DNA from: Cladocopium goreaui
Taxonomy: Eukaryota; Sar; Dinophyceae; Suessiales; Symbiodiniaceae
Assembly (NCBI GenBank): GCA_947184155.2
Contig: CAMXCT020006578.1
Span: forward strand, 1,020,090 to 1,084,089
DNA length: 64,000 bases
Direction of reading: 5' to 3'
Part shown: positions 1-11,900 of the stretch, piece after piece
How positions within the stretch are numbered: position 1 is the stretch's first letter
Layout: every line of letters begins with the position of its first letter
Notes under the pieces: generated by a model
What the model saw: the letters and a program-made list of their open reading frames with translations, nothing else
The model's database searches: none
Told to the model about the DNA's origin: nothing
Program-made: the position numbers and the translations under genes

Positions 1-12
1 GAAAAGATTGAT

Positions 13-228
13 GTGTCCGTTGTGGATTTCATTCTTGAGTTGGGGAAGACTTACCAGGAGAACTGCACTGAGATGAAGAAACCATTCGAGGGTGACATGA
101 AGGGCGTCCTTGGCGCAGTCCCCACGGACTGCGACACCTGGTCGGACGGCTCCGATGACTCCAAGGCTGGCATCATGTTGGATGCTACCCCGAGAAATTT
201 CGTTCAGGTTGCCTGTTGGTGCCAGTAG
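13..228 (+). CDS. exon of unrecognised gene, cassette copy 1 (partial at window edge)
   Basis: The reading frame is open from the window edge. It encodes an acidic stretch containing FEGDMKGVLGAV followed by KAGIMLDA. The same pattern, EGDMKG then DDAKAGIVLDL, returns near 1266-1376, so this is one of several diverged copies of an exon cassette. The 5' part of the gene lies outside the window. A dispersed repeat starts just before the stop and continues to about 292. I do not recognise the protein and infer no function. That it is coding is supported by conserved reading frame between copies rather than by any domain. Confidence 0.4.
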   Translation: MSVVDFILELGKTYQENCTEMKKPFEGDMKGVLGAVPTDCDTWSDGSDDSKAGIMLDATPRNFVQVACWCQ

Positions 229-292
229 GCCTGTGAGCATAGAATTGGCCCACATTCTCCGTGTATTCCACAGCTAATGGCTAGAAGGTGAG
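212..292 (+). repeat. dispersed repeat, copy 1
   Basis: This ~80 bp segment contains TAGAATTGGCC, CATTCTCCGTG and GGCTAGAAGGTGAGA. It recurs in the same order and orientation at 8301-8371 with scattered substitutions. It lies at the 3' edge of cassette copy 1, so it may belong to a larger duplicated unit. Confidence 0.65.
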
Positions 293-489
293 AAAAACAT
301 CTGGGATTTACATCCAATTTACTAAAACTACTAGAGCATTTTGGGTACTCAATTTCCAGACACCCCCGGTGTGCTTGGCAAAACAAATTGAACCGAACCA
401 TATCCCATGGCCCACCCACCAGCGCCCCTGGAAACACCTCTTTCTGGACAAATTTTACATTGCCATGTTTCATTGCCAGAAAGTAGCCT

Positions 490-570
490 AGTCATCTAGT
501 CTAGTCTGTCTATCTGAATCTATCTGAGTCTATCTATCTGAATCTAATTGAATCTATCTATCCGAATCTG
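490..570 (+). repeat. short tandem repeat of CTATCTGAAT/CTATCTGAGT type
   Basis: Imperfect copies of a ~10 bp CTATCTGAAT-like word follow one another. No gene is visible between about 240 and 1140. Confidence 0.6.
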
Positions 571-699
571 TTTATGCGAACCTAGGGGACGGTCAGGCTT
601 TGTCTATCTTTCTCAATCATTGACCAGACCGCGCATAAGACATCTTCACCGCTGGACATTGACTAGTTGGTTCAGCATCCATTTCATAGTTATAGTTTC

Positions 700-1105
700 C
701 ATATGTATTATTATTGTTATTTATTATTATTACATATTATTATTATTAATAATAATAATTATTTTTTTTAATCATTATTATGATTATTATTATATGTATA
801 TATGTATATATGTATATATGTATATATGTATATATGTATATATGTATATATGTATATATGTATATATGTATATATGTATATATGTATATATGTATATATG
901 TATATATATATGTATATATATATATGTATGTATATATGTATATATACATGTATATATGTATATATGTATATATGTATATATGTATATATATATATGTATA
1001 TATGTATATATGTATATATGTATATATGTATATATGTATATATGTATATATATATATGTATATAAATACATGTATATATAGTATATATATATATTTGTGT
1101 ATCAT
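700..1105 (+). repeat. AT microsatellite: (ATT)n then (TATATGTA)n
   Basis: A short TTA/ATT tract leads into more than 300 bp of an 8 bp TATATGTA unit. All frames are open on both strands because of the repeat, so the long open frames here are not genes. The tract lies in the presumed intron before cassette copy 2. The matching place before copy 3 (about 6710-6735) has only a few such units, so expansion happened in this copy. Confidence 0.9.
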
Positions 1106-1146
1106 TATATATACACATGTAATTAAACATTTATGTTTTTGCCCCA

Positions 1147-1390
1147 GCTGTGCGTGTGCAACAGGAGAAGTCTGAGTTGGAGAAGGAGACCACCTACGAG
1201 GAGGTTTGCACTGAGGTGAAGAATCTTCATCTCAGTGCAAAACTCCTCGTAGGAAGCGATCTGAGGGTGACATGAAGGGCTTCCTTTACTCCCGTGAGAC
1301 ATCGGGGTCCACTGACTTCGAGCGCCTGATCTCCGGCAACGACGATGCCAAGGCCGGCATCGTGTTGGATCTTTCTTCCATGAAATCTTG
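1147..1390 (+). pseudogene. exon cassette copy 2, disrupted by an inverted duplication
   Basis: The preceding intron end, with CATGTAATTA then GCCCCAG, matches the sequence before copy 3 at 6730-6767. The first frame reads [20 protein letters not shown] and stops after a near-perfect palindrome at 1193-1253. A second frame resumes with EGDMKGFLYSRE and DDAKAGIVLDL, matching copy 1. The two halves are in different frames, so this copy looks broken. A short intron that restores the frame is possible but not obvious. The product is unrecognised. Confidence 0.45.
1193..1253. repeat. near-perfect palindrome inside exon cassette copy 2
   Basis: A 29 nt left arm (1193-1221) and a 29 nt right arm (1225-1253) are reverse complements with two mismatches, separated by a 3 nt loop. 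The arms carry the exon words CTACGAGGAG and TTTGCACTGAG. A related word (GAACTGCACTGAGATGAAG) occurs once at about 59-77 in copy 1. It therefore looks like a local inverted duplication of exon sequence. Confidence 0.8.
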
Positions 1391-1634
1391 AAAGGTAGCT
1401 TAGCACCAAGCTACGAGTTCTCTGCTTGCTCTGCAAACTACTTTTCTTTTGTCTGGGTGACCCCCTCTTTGATTCCTTCCTGGTCCACACCTGGGGTAGG
1501 GTCGTGCAATGGTGTTTCTTACGGCGCAACATCCGAACTATAGCGGTGCCTGCATTGTTTACGAGCTCTGTTTCTTGACATTTGTTGGCAAAGAAATGGC
1601 ACACAATGGCTTACAAAAAAAACATCGGGCTGGC

Positions 1635-1995
1635 GGCGCACTTCAAACAGCATAGCATCAAATCAGTGTGCAAACGCAGTGGGACGTTATTAGCACCACC
1701 CAACCGCACCCTACCCATCTCTAACATACCAGCAAGCACCTGTTCAAGATTAAATGAATTTCGCGTAGCCTAGCACTACGTAAGTGTGCGCAAGTGAAAA
1801 GGGACTTCAAGCAATATAGCGTCAAATAATTGTGGGCATGCAAGTGAACTTCAATTAGAGTAGCATCCAATGACTGTGCAAGGATGTTCAAGGGACCTGA
1901 ACTTGAAGTAGCATAGCATTATATAAGTACACGTGCACATGCAAGTGGACTTCAAGCAGGGTAAAATCAAATGAGTGTGCAAGTGCAAGTGTAAT
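1635..1995 (+). repeat. degenerate tandem repeat built on GACTTCAAGCA..TAGCATCAAAT..GTGTGCAAG
   Basis: About five diverged copies of a 45-60 bp motif follow each other near 1639, 1792, 1846, 1901 and 1948. Words such as ACTTCAAGCA, TAGCATCAAAT and TGTGCAAGTG recur in order. No coding frame is convincing. Confidence 0.55.
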
Positions 1996-1999
1996 CCAT

Positions 2000-4900
2000 A
2001 GTATATTTATCTTTTTATTGTGACATGCCAGGCCAGAATGACTGGTGCAAAAACACTACCAAAACTAACAGTGCTGTCTGCACAATTGTGATATGCAACA
2101 ACTCTGCACACCCAAAACTCAACAATTCCATCCATCAATGCAACACAATCCTTCTTTAAAACAGTCTTTTTTTTTCATCCATCAATTCAAGGCAAGCCTT
2201 TGTTTTTGGTGGGTCCACAAGGTCCAACATCCACTAGGACCTACTTTTCCTTATATGAGTTTCTCCATCCAAAAAGATGTGAAACAGGCAACGCACACCT
2301 TGTTTTGGACGGTTCATACGGTATCAATGCGCATTAGATTAGAAACTCAGATTTCTTGGGTCCAAGTGGGCAACGAATAGCTTTACACAAGAACACATTT
2401 CCATCCAGCAATGCAAGGCAAAACTAAGGTCGGAATATCCACTAGGACCTAACTTTCTGAGATGCTGGTGGAACACGAATATATAGTTTTTACACATAAA
2501 GAAGTGAAAAAATCCATCCAAAAGATGCGACACAGACAATTTTGGAGGGCCCAATGAGGCCCCGATATCCCATGTAATATGTTTTGGGCACCGGAAAACG
2601 AATGCCTTTATACGCCACAAGACATGCACTTTCGACCCAAGAATTGGTCGATCCAAAAAGATCAACTCAGAAAATCAAACACAACTGGCTTTTGCAACTT
2701 GTTGGATTTGTTCTCAGTTGTTTATGGACTTTTTGGTTCACTAGGTACGACCTGTATTTGTAATATTGCGTGCAAAATTGCAACGTGGAAGCCACTTTTC
2801 AGCAACAAAATGCCAGGATTAGCAAACAATTGCGACGCTTGACAAACATGAGAACACTTAGAATAGATAGGTCTTTTTTGAGAAAACATGAGAAGATGTG
2901 GGGCAAAATGAAAAACAAGGAGAACCAATGAGAAACAATCAGACATATGAAAAGTTTGGGGTTGGATCACATTGATATTTGCTTTAGCTTGCAAACGAGA
3001 AGACATCATATAGAAATGATTAGAAAAGACGAGACAGGTTTGGTCACTTCAAGGCAAAATGAGAAACAGTGAGAAACCTTGATAAAATGATAAGACATTA
3101 AACACAATGAGACAGAGTGAGAAAGCATCATAAAGATATCAACATGTACATGTGTCCTTTTTTGTTTGTTGTGTTTCCTTGAGGGTAGCAGCCCCTTGGA
3201 TCACACGACGCACAATGCAAAAATTGCTCTAAGACACGTGTTCGGGACAGTGCGCCAAACATCAAGGCTGAACACTTGCCTTCGGCTACATTTTGGACCT
3301 CTTCGCTGGTAATTGTCCTTTCATTTAAAGTCGATTTTCCTTGGGGAGGCTAGTATGGCCACCCGGCCACAATGGGAAACGTTGGGGAGGCTTGCCTTTT
3401 TCCAAAGAGAGTGGTTGGAAATGAGGGCACAGGTTTTCCACGTAATTTAACTGTTTTTTTTTAACATGGTTTATGTTGTTTACATGCATAGTAACTATAT
3501 ATGATTTTGTTTTTTGAAGTTCGTTTTTGTGTTTCTGCTACATTCCTATTGGATACATTATTTGATTCTTGTTTGGTCTAGTTCAGTAAAGTGTTTGTCA
3601 AATAGTACAGTAGGAGTGGAGATAGGGTCCAAATCCTTTATTGTCAATTGTTCTCCCAATGGTTTTTGCAAAGCCGCTTGGAAGTAGACCAATGGCAAGG
3701 AGCGAGCTCAATATCTGTACATATAGATGTCTGTGTCTATGTGTTCACAATACCTAATGCTTAGTATGATAGCAAAACTGAATCTCTTTGCTAAGGCAGA
3801 TCCCCTTGTGACATCAGAATAGATAATTGTAAATGCAGTTGTTTAGCTGTATTGATTAGATTGTTTTTTTTGCGCACCTGAAGTTTGGACTTTACAACAT
3901 CATGGGAAATGCAAGCAATTGCACTTGCAAAGGATGTATTAAGAGTTCAAAGTCAAAAGCACCTCACAAGACTGCTTGGGTCTCAACCTATCACTACCCA
4001 GTAGAAACCAACGTGATTTTTGAAAGAATGATCATTAAAAAGTTCGAATGAAAAGAACAAAATATGGGAGGGTAGATCTCAATGACTCTACCACGTTCTG
4101 TAATCAAGTGGTATGATATCACAAGTGAACAGTAGCCATAGAGGGGCATGCAACAAGTGACTCTTCTCACATATAAAGTGTTCCAGCCTATGTGATGCAC
4201 AGAGAATAACGCACATGAACTATGTAAGCTTATTTTTTTTACTCATCATAGAACAACAACAAGGTAAAGTCAATCCCACATGCACGTAGCAGAGATCAGC
4301 TCCAATCCAACATATAGCATGATCATTCCATAAACTTGGAGTTTACGATAGGAACCACTGGAAGAATTCCTTGTATGCGTGCTATTCTTATCAATAGGAG
4401 TCACCTTGGCAAATTGAAAGTGGTATTAACTTGTATATGTCTCTCCTCTCTCACAAACCAACATTGCAAGCAAACAGAGAGCTTGGAAATAGTGTCAAAT
4501 ACAAGCAATGCAGGCAAAGCTCATATATGGACATTACACGTCATCATACTGTTAGAATTGCATATAGCTATCATTAGGGAGTTACTCTGCAAAATGGTAA
4601 ATTATAGAATCTATATTGGCGGCTATCATGCTAGCAAAATTTGTGAATGAATGTTCTGATGAAACAATATGATTAGCCTAAATAGTCATAGCCTGCAGTT
4701 GCAATAGAGCGATCAGAAAATAAGATATATCCAAGGATATGCCGGTTTGGGAGCAAAAGCTTGTGCTAACATGCCTTTTTCCCAATAGGAAAATAGCTGA
4801 AAATTACGTGTTTTTTGAACGGTATTATCAGGTTAAAACTATTGTAAAAGGGGCTGTCCTGGCTTTCTCTGGCACTACCACTATCCAAATAACCACTGGA

Positions 4901-6670
4901 AGTAACCATTGGACCTTGTTAAACCAACTTAAGAAGAACACGGAGAAAGAAAAAGGAAATTACCTTTGCCATTACATATCTCGAAGAAGGAACAAGAAAG
5001 TCGTCATTCAAGTCTTCTGACATTAGTAGTTTGCAATGTGTGCAAGGTTTTACGTGTTAACGTTCCATGAGATGAAGGAACATGATGTACCGTCTATGAG
5101 TCTATGAGCACATTTGGTCAATTATGATGTAGAATAAACATGTATTTCCAGAAACGTGGTAAAACTATGTGTCATACAAACCCCAGACATTGAGAAGATA
5201 CAACAAATGGGAAACAACAAGAGGAACAGGTATAATGACATTGCAAGAATTTGACAGACATATGATGGACATGAACCGTATTTTTTCTTATAGACAGAGA
5301 TGGCAAGGACTATTATCAAGGACTATGCTATAACCCTGAAGAAGTCCAAGCACCAATGGAAAATTCTATTACTATAATTTTTGAGTAAATTTACCCTATA
5401 AACCTAATCACACCATTATTGGATTTATGTTTGAATACTGCAAATTGCCATTTATAACTATTTATAGGAACACCACTTAAACACATATTACATTATAATT
5501 GTATTAAGATGAATATTGACATTGTAGAAAAGTTGAACTCTCAAATGGCACCACCAAGATGGGAATGCATCGAACAACGCAATACTTGGTATTTGTTGCA
5601 ATTCAACAGGTTTCCGATGAACCAGGGTCTAACAGCGCAATTTCCAAACTATACTATACTGATAATGCGTACAACCGTAAATGCAGTGACTGCAGTCAAA
5701 CATACAGATTTATGAGTATAGTCTCATTGGAATGCCACACGAGTGCAAATTGATTTTATGTTCAGTTCCAACGGTTGGAATACCCAAATGTGTATCCAAT
5801 GAGCAATTTTTGAAGGAAATGAAAGGGTGGTTGGAACACAAGATTAGAAGCAGCCGCTAAACTTTAATACTAATATCTTGTTATAAAAGTTTGTGATTTG
5901 GCCTTAAAGACAAATTGCTTTTAGATAGTATGGAGGATAGACAATGCACTCAATGTAAAAAAGAAAACATACACAGAGTTAAATGAAAATAATAGGCCAT
6001 GCAACGAATGCTGTGAAAGACACCAAGTGTATCAAATAGTATATCGTCAAAAAGACGTTTCCTGTGATATTTTCTTTTGCAAAGTGAAACTCACTGTAGA
6101 GAGTGTCAAAACATTGAAAGACACCAACACATATCATCAATGAAACAAATGATGAAGAAAGAAAACAACCAGAGGTGAAAGGATATCTTAAGGATGATGA
6201 GGTTAGAATAGAAGCACTGCAAAAATCTGGAAAACCGTCAGACTTTATCATTTCAGAAGAAACTATCACTATTTTATTCACTAGATTTATGGTAGATTTA
6301 TGATGACAAATATGATTAATATGATGAACATATTATGATGAAAAAAATGATGAACATATTATGATGATGAATAGATATTGGGTGAAAAATCTATGGTCTT
6401 TTTATGTGACTATATGCTGTGATGACAATGTGTGATGGGTATAGGGGAGGGGATACTATGAACTGGGTTTTATCTTCTCTAGCTCATAATGGATCCCATC
6501 TCCGTGAAATATCGTGAAGGTTGTGTGCTGGTATGACTCTGAATGCGGCTGTCGGGCTCCCACGTGTTTCTTCAAGAGCAAACACATGCCATAATTATTG
6601 AAACGGACACCTCTCGAGTCCGATGTTTTTTCCCAACAGAACGTTGATAACACATTGAAACTATACTGAC
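2000..6670. other. AT-rich DNA without recognisable genes
   Basis: This stretch is visibly poorer in G+C than the gene regions. Its open frames are short, rich in Phe, Asn and Ile codons, and lack plausible splice borders or domains. Between about 2870 and 3130 the word AATGAGAAAC recurs loosely. Nothing else was seen. Confidence 0.6.
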
Positions 6671-6672
6671 AC

Positions 6673-6950
6673 AGTAGTGATACAGCATCCATTTCATAGT
6701 TTCTATATGTTTCTATATAATATATATACATGTAATTATCAAAACATATTTATAACTTGGCCCCAGTTGTGCCTGTGCTGCAGGAGAAGTGGAGCGTCAA
6801 GCATGATCTCATGGCCGCCTGCCATGCCATGACTGCATCTCAGCCCGAGGTTGTGGCCAAGGTGATCCCTCAAGTGGAGATGTGTACATTTCGATGGCCA
6901 ACAAAGGCCAGGGACCGGGTTAGGCCTTCAGTTGTAATAGTCACTATGTA
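6673..6950 (+). pseudogene. exon cassette copy 3 with its upstream intron end
   Basis: The words CAGCATCCATTTCATAGTT (6684 onward) and CATGTAATTA, then GCCCCAG followed by TGTGCCTGTGC and CAGGAGAAGT, match the order seen at 680-1180. The AT microsatellite between them is very short here. Downstream, the open frame contains EKWSVKHDLMAACHAM and stops near 6949. It does not reproduce the EGDMKG motif, so only the 5' half of the cassette is conserved. Function unknown. Confidence 0.4.
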
Positions 6951-7663
6951 ATATTCCAAGCTGACCTTGTTTTTCCAACTCTATGACGCCGTCGCCTGTT
7001 CGGATAGTGTGTCAAGAATCCCTACCTCGTTTTGGAATGCCCCCCTAGTCTTATTCATTTCTTGCATGTACCAAATAAATATTGTCGATCAAATAGGAGC
7101 ATGAATCAATGTTACGGGTGCAGGGATGTGCGCAAGTGATGAGGGGAAGTCGTGTCCGCAAGTGAGGGTTAGATTGGAGAACCAGTATGGCCAGTATTTT
7201 GTCTTGCCGCAGGCGCACCACAATCGGCGCGACCAAGCCGATTGGTATCACATGAACAGGATTGGGTGAGCGGTGCAACTCCCCAAACCTGCTCTAGTGA
7301 GCCTGTAGATATAGTGTACATAGTACCCATCGATTGATTTGCAGCGCCGCAGCAAAATACAATGAACATATTGTGAGCTGTTTGGACTGAATGCCAAAGA
7401 TCATGGAAGAGGTTGGCTGCTGTTTGAAGAAACAACTGTTGGAGAATCGCTTGACTTGGTGCTCCGGTGCTCCTTCTTTTTATCAGCGCTTTCATCCATG
7501 TGTCAGTGGCTGCACGATGCATGGAGGCCCAACCCAGCCAAAAGGCTTGAAACCAACAACCCGCAGCAACAAACACCGCCTTCTGTCTTCCGACATCATG
7601 TGTGGACAACAGACATGTTCATCACCTCTCAATTGTTTTTTCTCAGCCCTCCCGACTTGAGCT

Positions 7664-8586
7664 ATGGGACCCATGGACCTGGTCGACTCCGAGCCAGCAC
7701 CTGGCGTCCAAGAAGAATTGAGTCGCTTCGGGAGGCGAATTCTGCGTTGTTTCCAAGTGCTTTGTTGTTTTGACGCACAAGACCTAGGCAAGGCTTTTGC
7801 ATTTGGGCGTCAAGCCGCTAGTCAAGCTGCGGAATTCGACCACCACTTGCCCAGCTGCCAGGGTCCTCGACAGTTTTTCACGGCGCATCCAAGCGGTGGA
7901 AAGGCTGGCTCCTGTGACTCCTGTGATCTTGAATCCATTCCTTATTTGGGTGTGTCTGAAAATAGTGTACCCCTAAACCCAATGGTTAATGATCATTATC
8001 CCTATTAAATGGCTATAATTGGGAATATACCCTATTTTCAGACAAACCCATTTGTTTTGTGGAGTTGGTCTGAAGAGTCGAACTGCCAGACTGCGAGAAT
8101 TGGTTCAAAATTCTTACCAATCAGCACTGATGGAAATATATAAAAATTACTTGCGTTGCTGATATATATTTTTTAACCACCACTTATATAAAACACACTT
8201 TCCTGGTGTTTTGGTTTGATGAAATATATTCAGCCGTCAGTCAACTTCAGTGGTGATTGGATGTGGTCCTGTTTCACAGGCGTTTGATGCACACCGAAGG
8301 GTGCCAGCAGGCCTGCGAGCGTAGAATTGGCCGACATTCTCCGTGCAGTCACAGCTAGTGGCTAGAAGGTGAGAGGTGTGAGCCGAAAATTCACGCAAAT
8401 TCAGAATCTGATGTGGATTCCACATCAGCGAAGATGATTGAGGACTGCCAGTAGATCCATTGGCAGTGGCCAAATTCTACCACATTAGTTTGGCGGGCCA
8501 TGTGGGCTTCGGAAACCAATTTGTGAGGCTCAGGAGTTGGAAATCCACGAAATGCGGCATGTTGTGGACAAGGCCAAGCCGCCTCG
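7664..8586 (+). CDS. unrecognised gene, about three candidate exons
   Basis: The first frame starts at an ATG (7664) and runs as MDLVDSEPAPGVQEELSRFG and LGKAFAFGRQAASQAAEFD until it enters a small palindromic element at 7947, which supplies the last residues. Two further short frames are plausible exons: SESDVDSTSAKMIEDCQ (about 8404-8454) and ELEIHEMRHVVDKAKPPR (8528-8586, acceptor GTGAG, donor CG|GTGCAG). The joins are not proven and no domain is recognised. On the minus strand a 146-residue frame at 7169-7609 is open but has no supporting splice or domain evidence. The AcnX gene follows on the same strand. Confidence 0.35.
7947..8050. mobile_element. small palindromic element, family A (TIR TGGGTKTGTCTGAAAATAG)
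   Basis: The left end reads TGGGTGTGTCTGAAAATAG. The right end is CTATTTTCAGACAAACCCA, its near-exact reverse complement. The core contains AATGATCATT. Related ends recur at 16534-16651, 20303-20505, 20645-21009 and 43540-43662. It is 104 bp with no coding capacity, which fits a MITE. Confidence 0.8.
8301..8371 (+). repeat. dispersed repeat, copy 2
   Basis: This is the partner of the segment at 212-292, sharing TAGAATTGGCC, CATTCTCCGTG and GGCTAGAAGGTGAGA in the same order. Confidence 0.65.
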
Positions 8587-8960
8587 GTGCAGGATTTCTT
8601 GCGTGTGCTTCATGGTATTGCGAGCTTCGGTGATTCTTGGAAGAATCCTGAAGCCATTGTCCTTGTAAACCTGATGTGCTCATTTGTGCAGCAGATTCAT
8701 TCCACCTCCCTCAACTCACCAAAAGGAAGAGACACAAGTTCTTACGCAATAGTTGTTGATTGTTTGAGTTTTCTGGTTTAGTGACCAGCAAAAATATAAA
8801 CAATGCTGAAAAAACTGATGCGAAGAGGTTCAGATGCGACAGACATTTAATTTTTTGTATGGAATGGTCCGTGTTCTTCAGCGGAGTTGGTTTTGACGAG
8901 ATATGCAGGTTTGCAAGATCAATGCAGGACAATAATTTTGGTGCAATGACTTGTTGAGCC

Positions 8961-11900
8961 ATGGATTTGCTGCATGGTCGCGCTGTGGTAAGCGGCTGTG
9001 CCTCTGGGGAGGCTTACTGGACTTGTGGATTGGGGTCATGATTTGGGCACAAAGATCACTCTTGTGAGTCCATCGACATCCCATTTTGGAACCACACCCA
9101 CTGAATCCATGCATCCATGGACAGAACACCGTCCATTTCAACCGTCGCAGTGGAGGTGCTCTACTCCGAAACAGGGCTCAGCTTTTGGGGTGGAGTTTCG
9201 CCCAAGAGCGGCATCATTGTGGATAGGCATCACCCACTTTCTGGACTCAGCCTCCATGGAAAGATCCTAGCCATTCCAGCAGGACGAGGCCCGCTTGTTT
9301 CAACTCATGTGCAATTGGTCACCAGTGGTGTCAGATGTTGTCAGGGCTGTCATGATTGAACATCTCAGGAGCATGCTTGTAGGAGCGTGGAGAGCTTGAT
9401 TAGTTCGCAGAGTCCTTCAGCTTGCAGTAAGAGTCACCGTTTGGCCTACCTTTCAAAGTGCGGTCAATCTGAAACCAAGAGAGGCGCCAGATACATAATA
9501 TGCTTTTGCATGGCACATATCATACATAAGTAATGACAAGGATGATTTTGAACTGTTTATACGTTTCTCTTATGCAGTTCTCCTTGTCATTTCACTTTGC
9601 TTTCCCATGGTCTACGACTCAACTTTTTGCGTCGAGCAGGCTCATGCACTGGAAGTCAAGTGATCTTGGAACTCTTGCTGAACGGAAATGCGCCTGCTGC
9701 AATTGTCTTGTGCCACACCGATGAGATCATCGCACTGGGGGCAATTGTTGCAGAGGAACTCTTCAACAAGAAGTTGCCAGTGCTGTGTTTAGAGGCGCAT
9801 CTACAAAAAGTGCAATCATCGTATGTAGATATGCACATGCAATCGCAATCGATCACAGGCAATTATTTGTATGGTTATAGTATATTATAGTTATTGGTAT
9901 GATTATTCTTCTGCGTACAACCCATGCATTCCTTTGTTTGAATGGTCGTGGTGAATATGTCGACACATATCAATCCGGTGTTTTTGAGTGAGCAGAAAGA
10001 ATTCAATGTGCGTTCCACGATGAAAAGCTGTAGGGCCCTGTGATGCTTTCAACATCCACTCACCAGCTCTGTTGGTGTTCTTGTACCATGGTTTTGACTT
10101 GCCCATTTGATTCCGGCAGGAATCTGCTTTTAAAGCCATATCCACTTGGAGAACAGCAACCATCGAGGGCAGTGTTTTGTCTCGAGAAGGCCAAGGAGGA
10201 GCCTCCAGTGCTGCCAATGAAGAGGAGGTGCGGAAGCAGTGAAAAACCAGTGGGAAACAACTTTGTGCTTTGAAGTCTGAACATACATTTCAGATCATGT
10301 CAGCGGAATACCAGAAATATGTGTACTTGGTTTCATGCTGCTTGCAAACATATCACATTAACACGTTTTCCGACTCCATGTGATCCTACATCGTATGGCG
10401 TTAGAATCAAACATGCGCAATTCAAACGGCGCCCGTTCTCAGTATGATACCTTTATGTATAGGTGTATGTATTTATTAAATGATATTATAATATTATATA
10501 TATACGTTTTATTTATAGATCTAATTGTAAATAATACAATGCACATCAAGTATATGTATAGATGTATAAATACACATGCCGTGTATATAAGTATGAAGGT
10601 GTATAATTTACACGTATACAATGTGCACATGCAATGTATCCATCTCTTGCTCTATCTGTCTATCTATATAATCCCCTCCTATAAAAATCCAATCCAATCC
10701 TATCAATATATTCACACACACACACACACACACAGTACCTTTTCATTCCCAACCTCCCAGAATTGGTTCAAGTGAAAATTTACACAAAATCCCTAAAAAA
10801 GTAGGCATATAAAGTGAGTTTCCTGGTGTTTCCTCTACTGTAAATCCATCCATTGAAGACCTCGAAAACACGTTGCCTTCCTGGTCCTCCAGGAACTGCA
10901 GCTGAGTAGATCTGATCAGCAGATGCTCATCGGCTCCCAGGGCATCGCGCGCCAAAAGGCGCTGTCCATCGTGGCGCGCATGGCGCGGCTGCAGGGTGCA
11001 GCTGCTCTGATTGACGTGAAACAGGTGGGGATGGTCTGGCTTCACCCGGGATTTTGATAAACCAACAGATAGGGAGGTGGGCTCGGGTGCTGTAGCAATT
11101 TTGATGACCCCTCCGAATGTTCATTGTCAGGGTTTTGAGGGTTGACTATGGTTGGGATGTTGGATGAAAAGAGGCCAATACAGTCGTGGAAAGTTAAAGA
11201 GCAACAATACCCAGGAGGTTCTTGTGCTGGAAGCCGTTGGGGTATTGGTGAATAGCTGTGTGAACCAATCATCTTCCGTGTATGTTGGGTTGTGTTGGGT
11301 TGCAATTCTTGTTGGATGTGGGGGTTGCTTCGGCAATCGGCAGTTTCATTCTACGATGCTGTTTGAAGAAGTGGCTGGGTGCCGGATCTTGCACAGGCCC
11401 ACATTGACGGATGCACATACATCGGTCCTGCAAGTTTGAAGTTCGCTCAGAAACTGTTGGAGTGGGACGCCAAAGTCCAGGTGCCCACTACACTGAATGC
11501 CATATCGGTTGACTTGGCGCGTAAAAGCGAATTTCCTGAAGAGCTGGGTGGGCCTGCAGCATCATTGGCAGAGGCTGGGCTCAGATCTGCGCATCCTGTT
11601 TGCAAGTCTGTGGTGGATCAATCTGGAGGTATGACTCCAAAGACTAGTTACACTCATAGTTTCATTGTGATTCATGGAATGAATTGGAAGCATATACATA
11701 TTTGACCATAGTTTTATATTTGATGTTCGTATGTTCGACCCGTCTCAGGCCTATCTGGAAATTGGCGCCCGAGGAAGCTTCACTTGCGCTCCATATTTGC
11801 TGGACTCTGCGCCAAAAAAAGGGGACCACATCGGCTGGGGCGAGTCCAATGCAGTGGTCTTTGCCAACAGTGTGCTCGGAGCTCGTCTTTGGGCATGGAT

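Noticed and set aside
746-1175. Tyr/Ile-rich frames up to 131 codons
   Set aside because: Product of the 8 bp TATATGTA repeat.
7169-7609. Minus-strand 146-codon frame
   Set aside because: No domain, no splice support, and overlaps a comparable plus-strand frame; too weak to call.
10380-10775. 131-codon frame rich in Tyr, His and Ile
   Set aside because: It crosses AT-rich and CA-repeat intron sequence between two AcnX exons and shows no domain.
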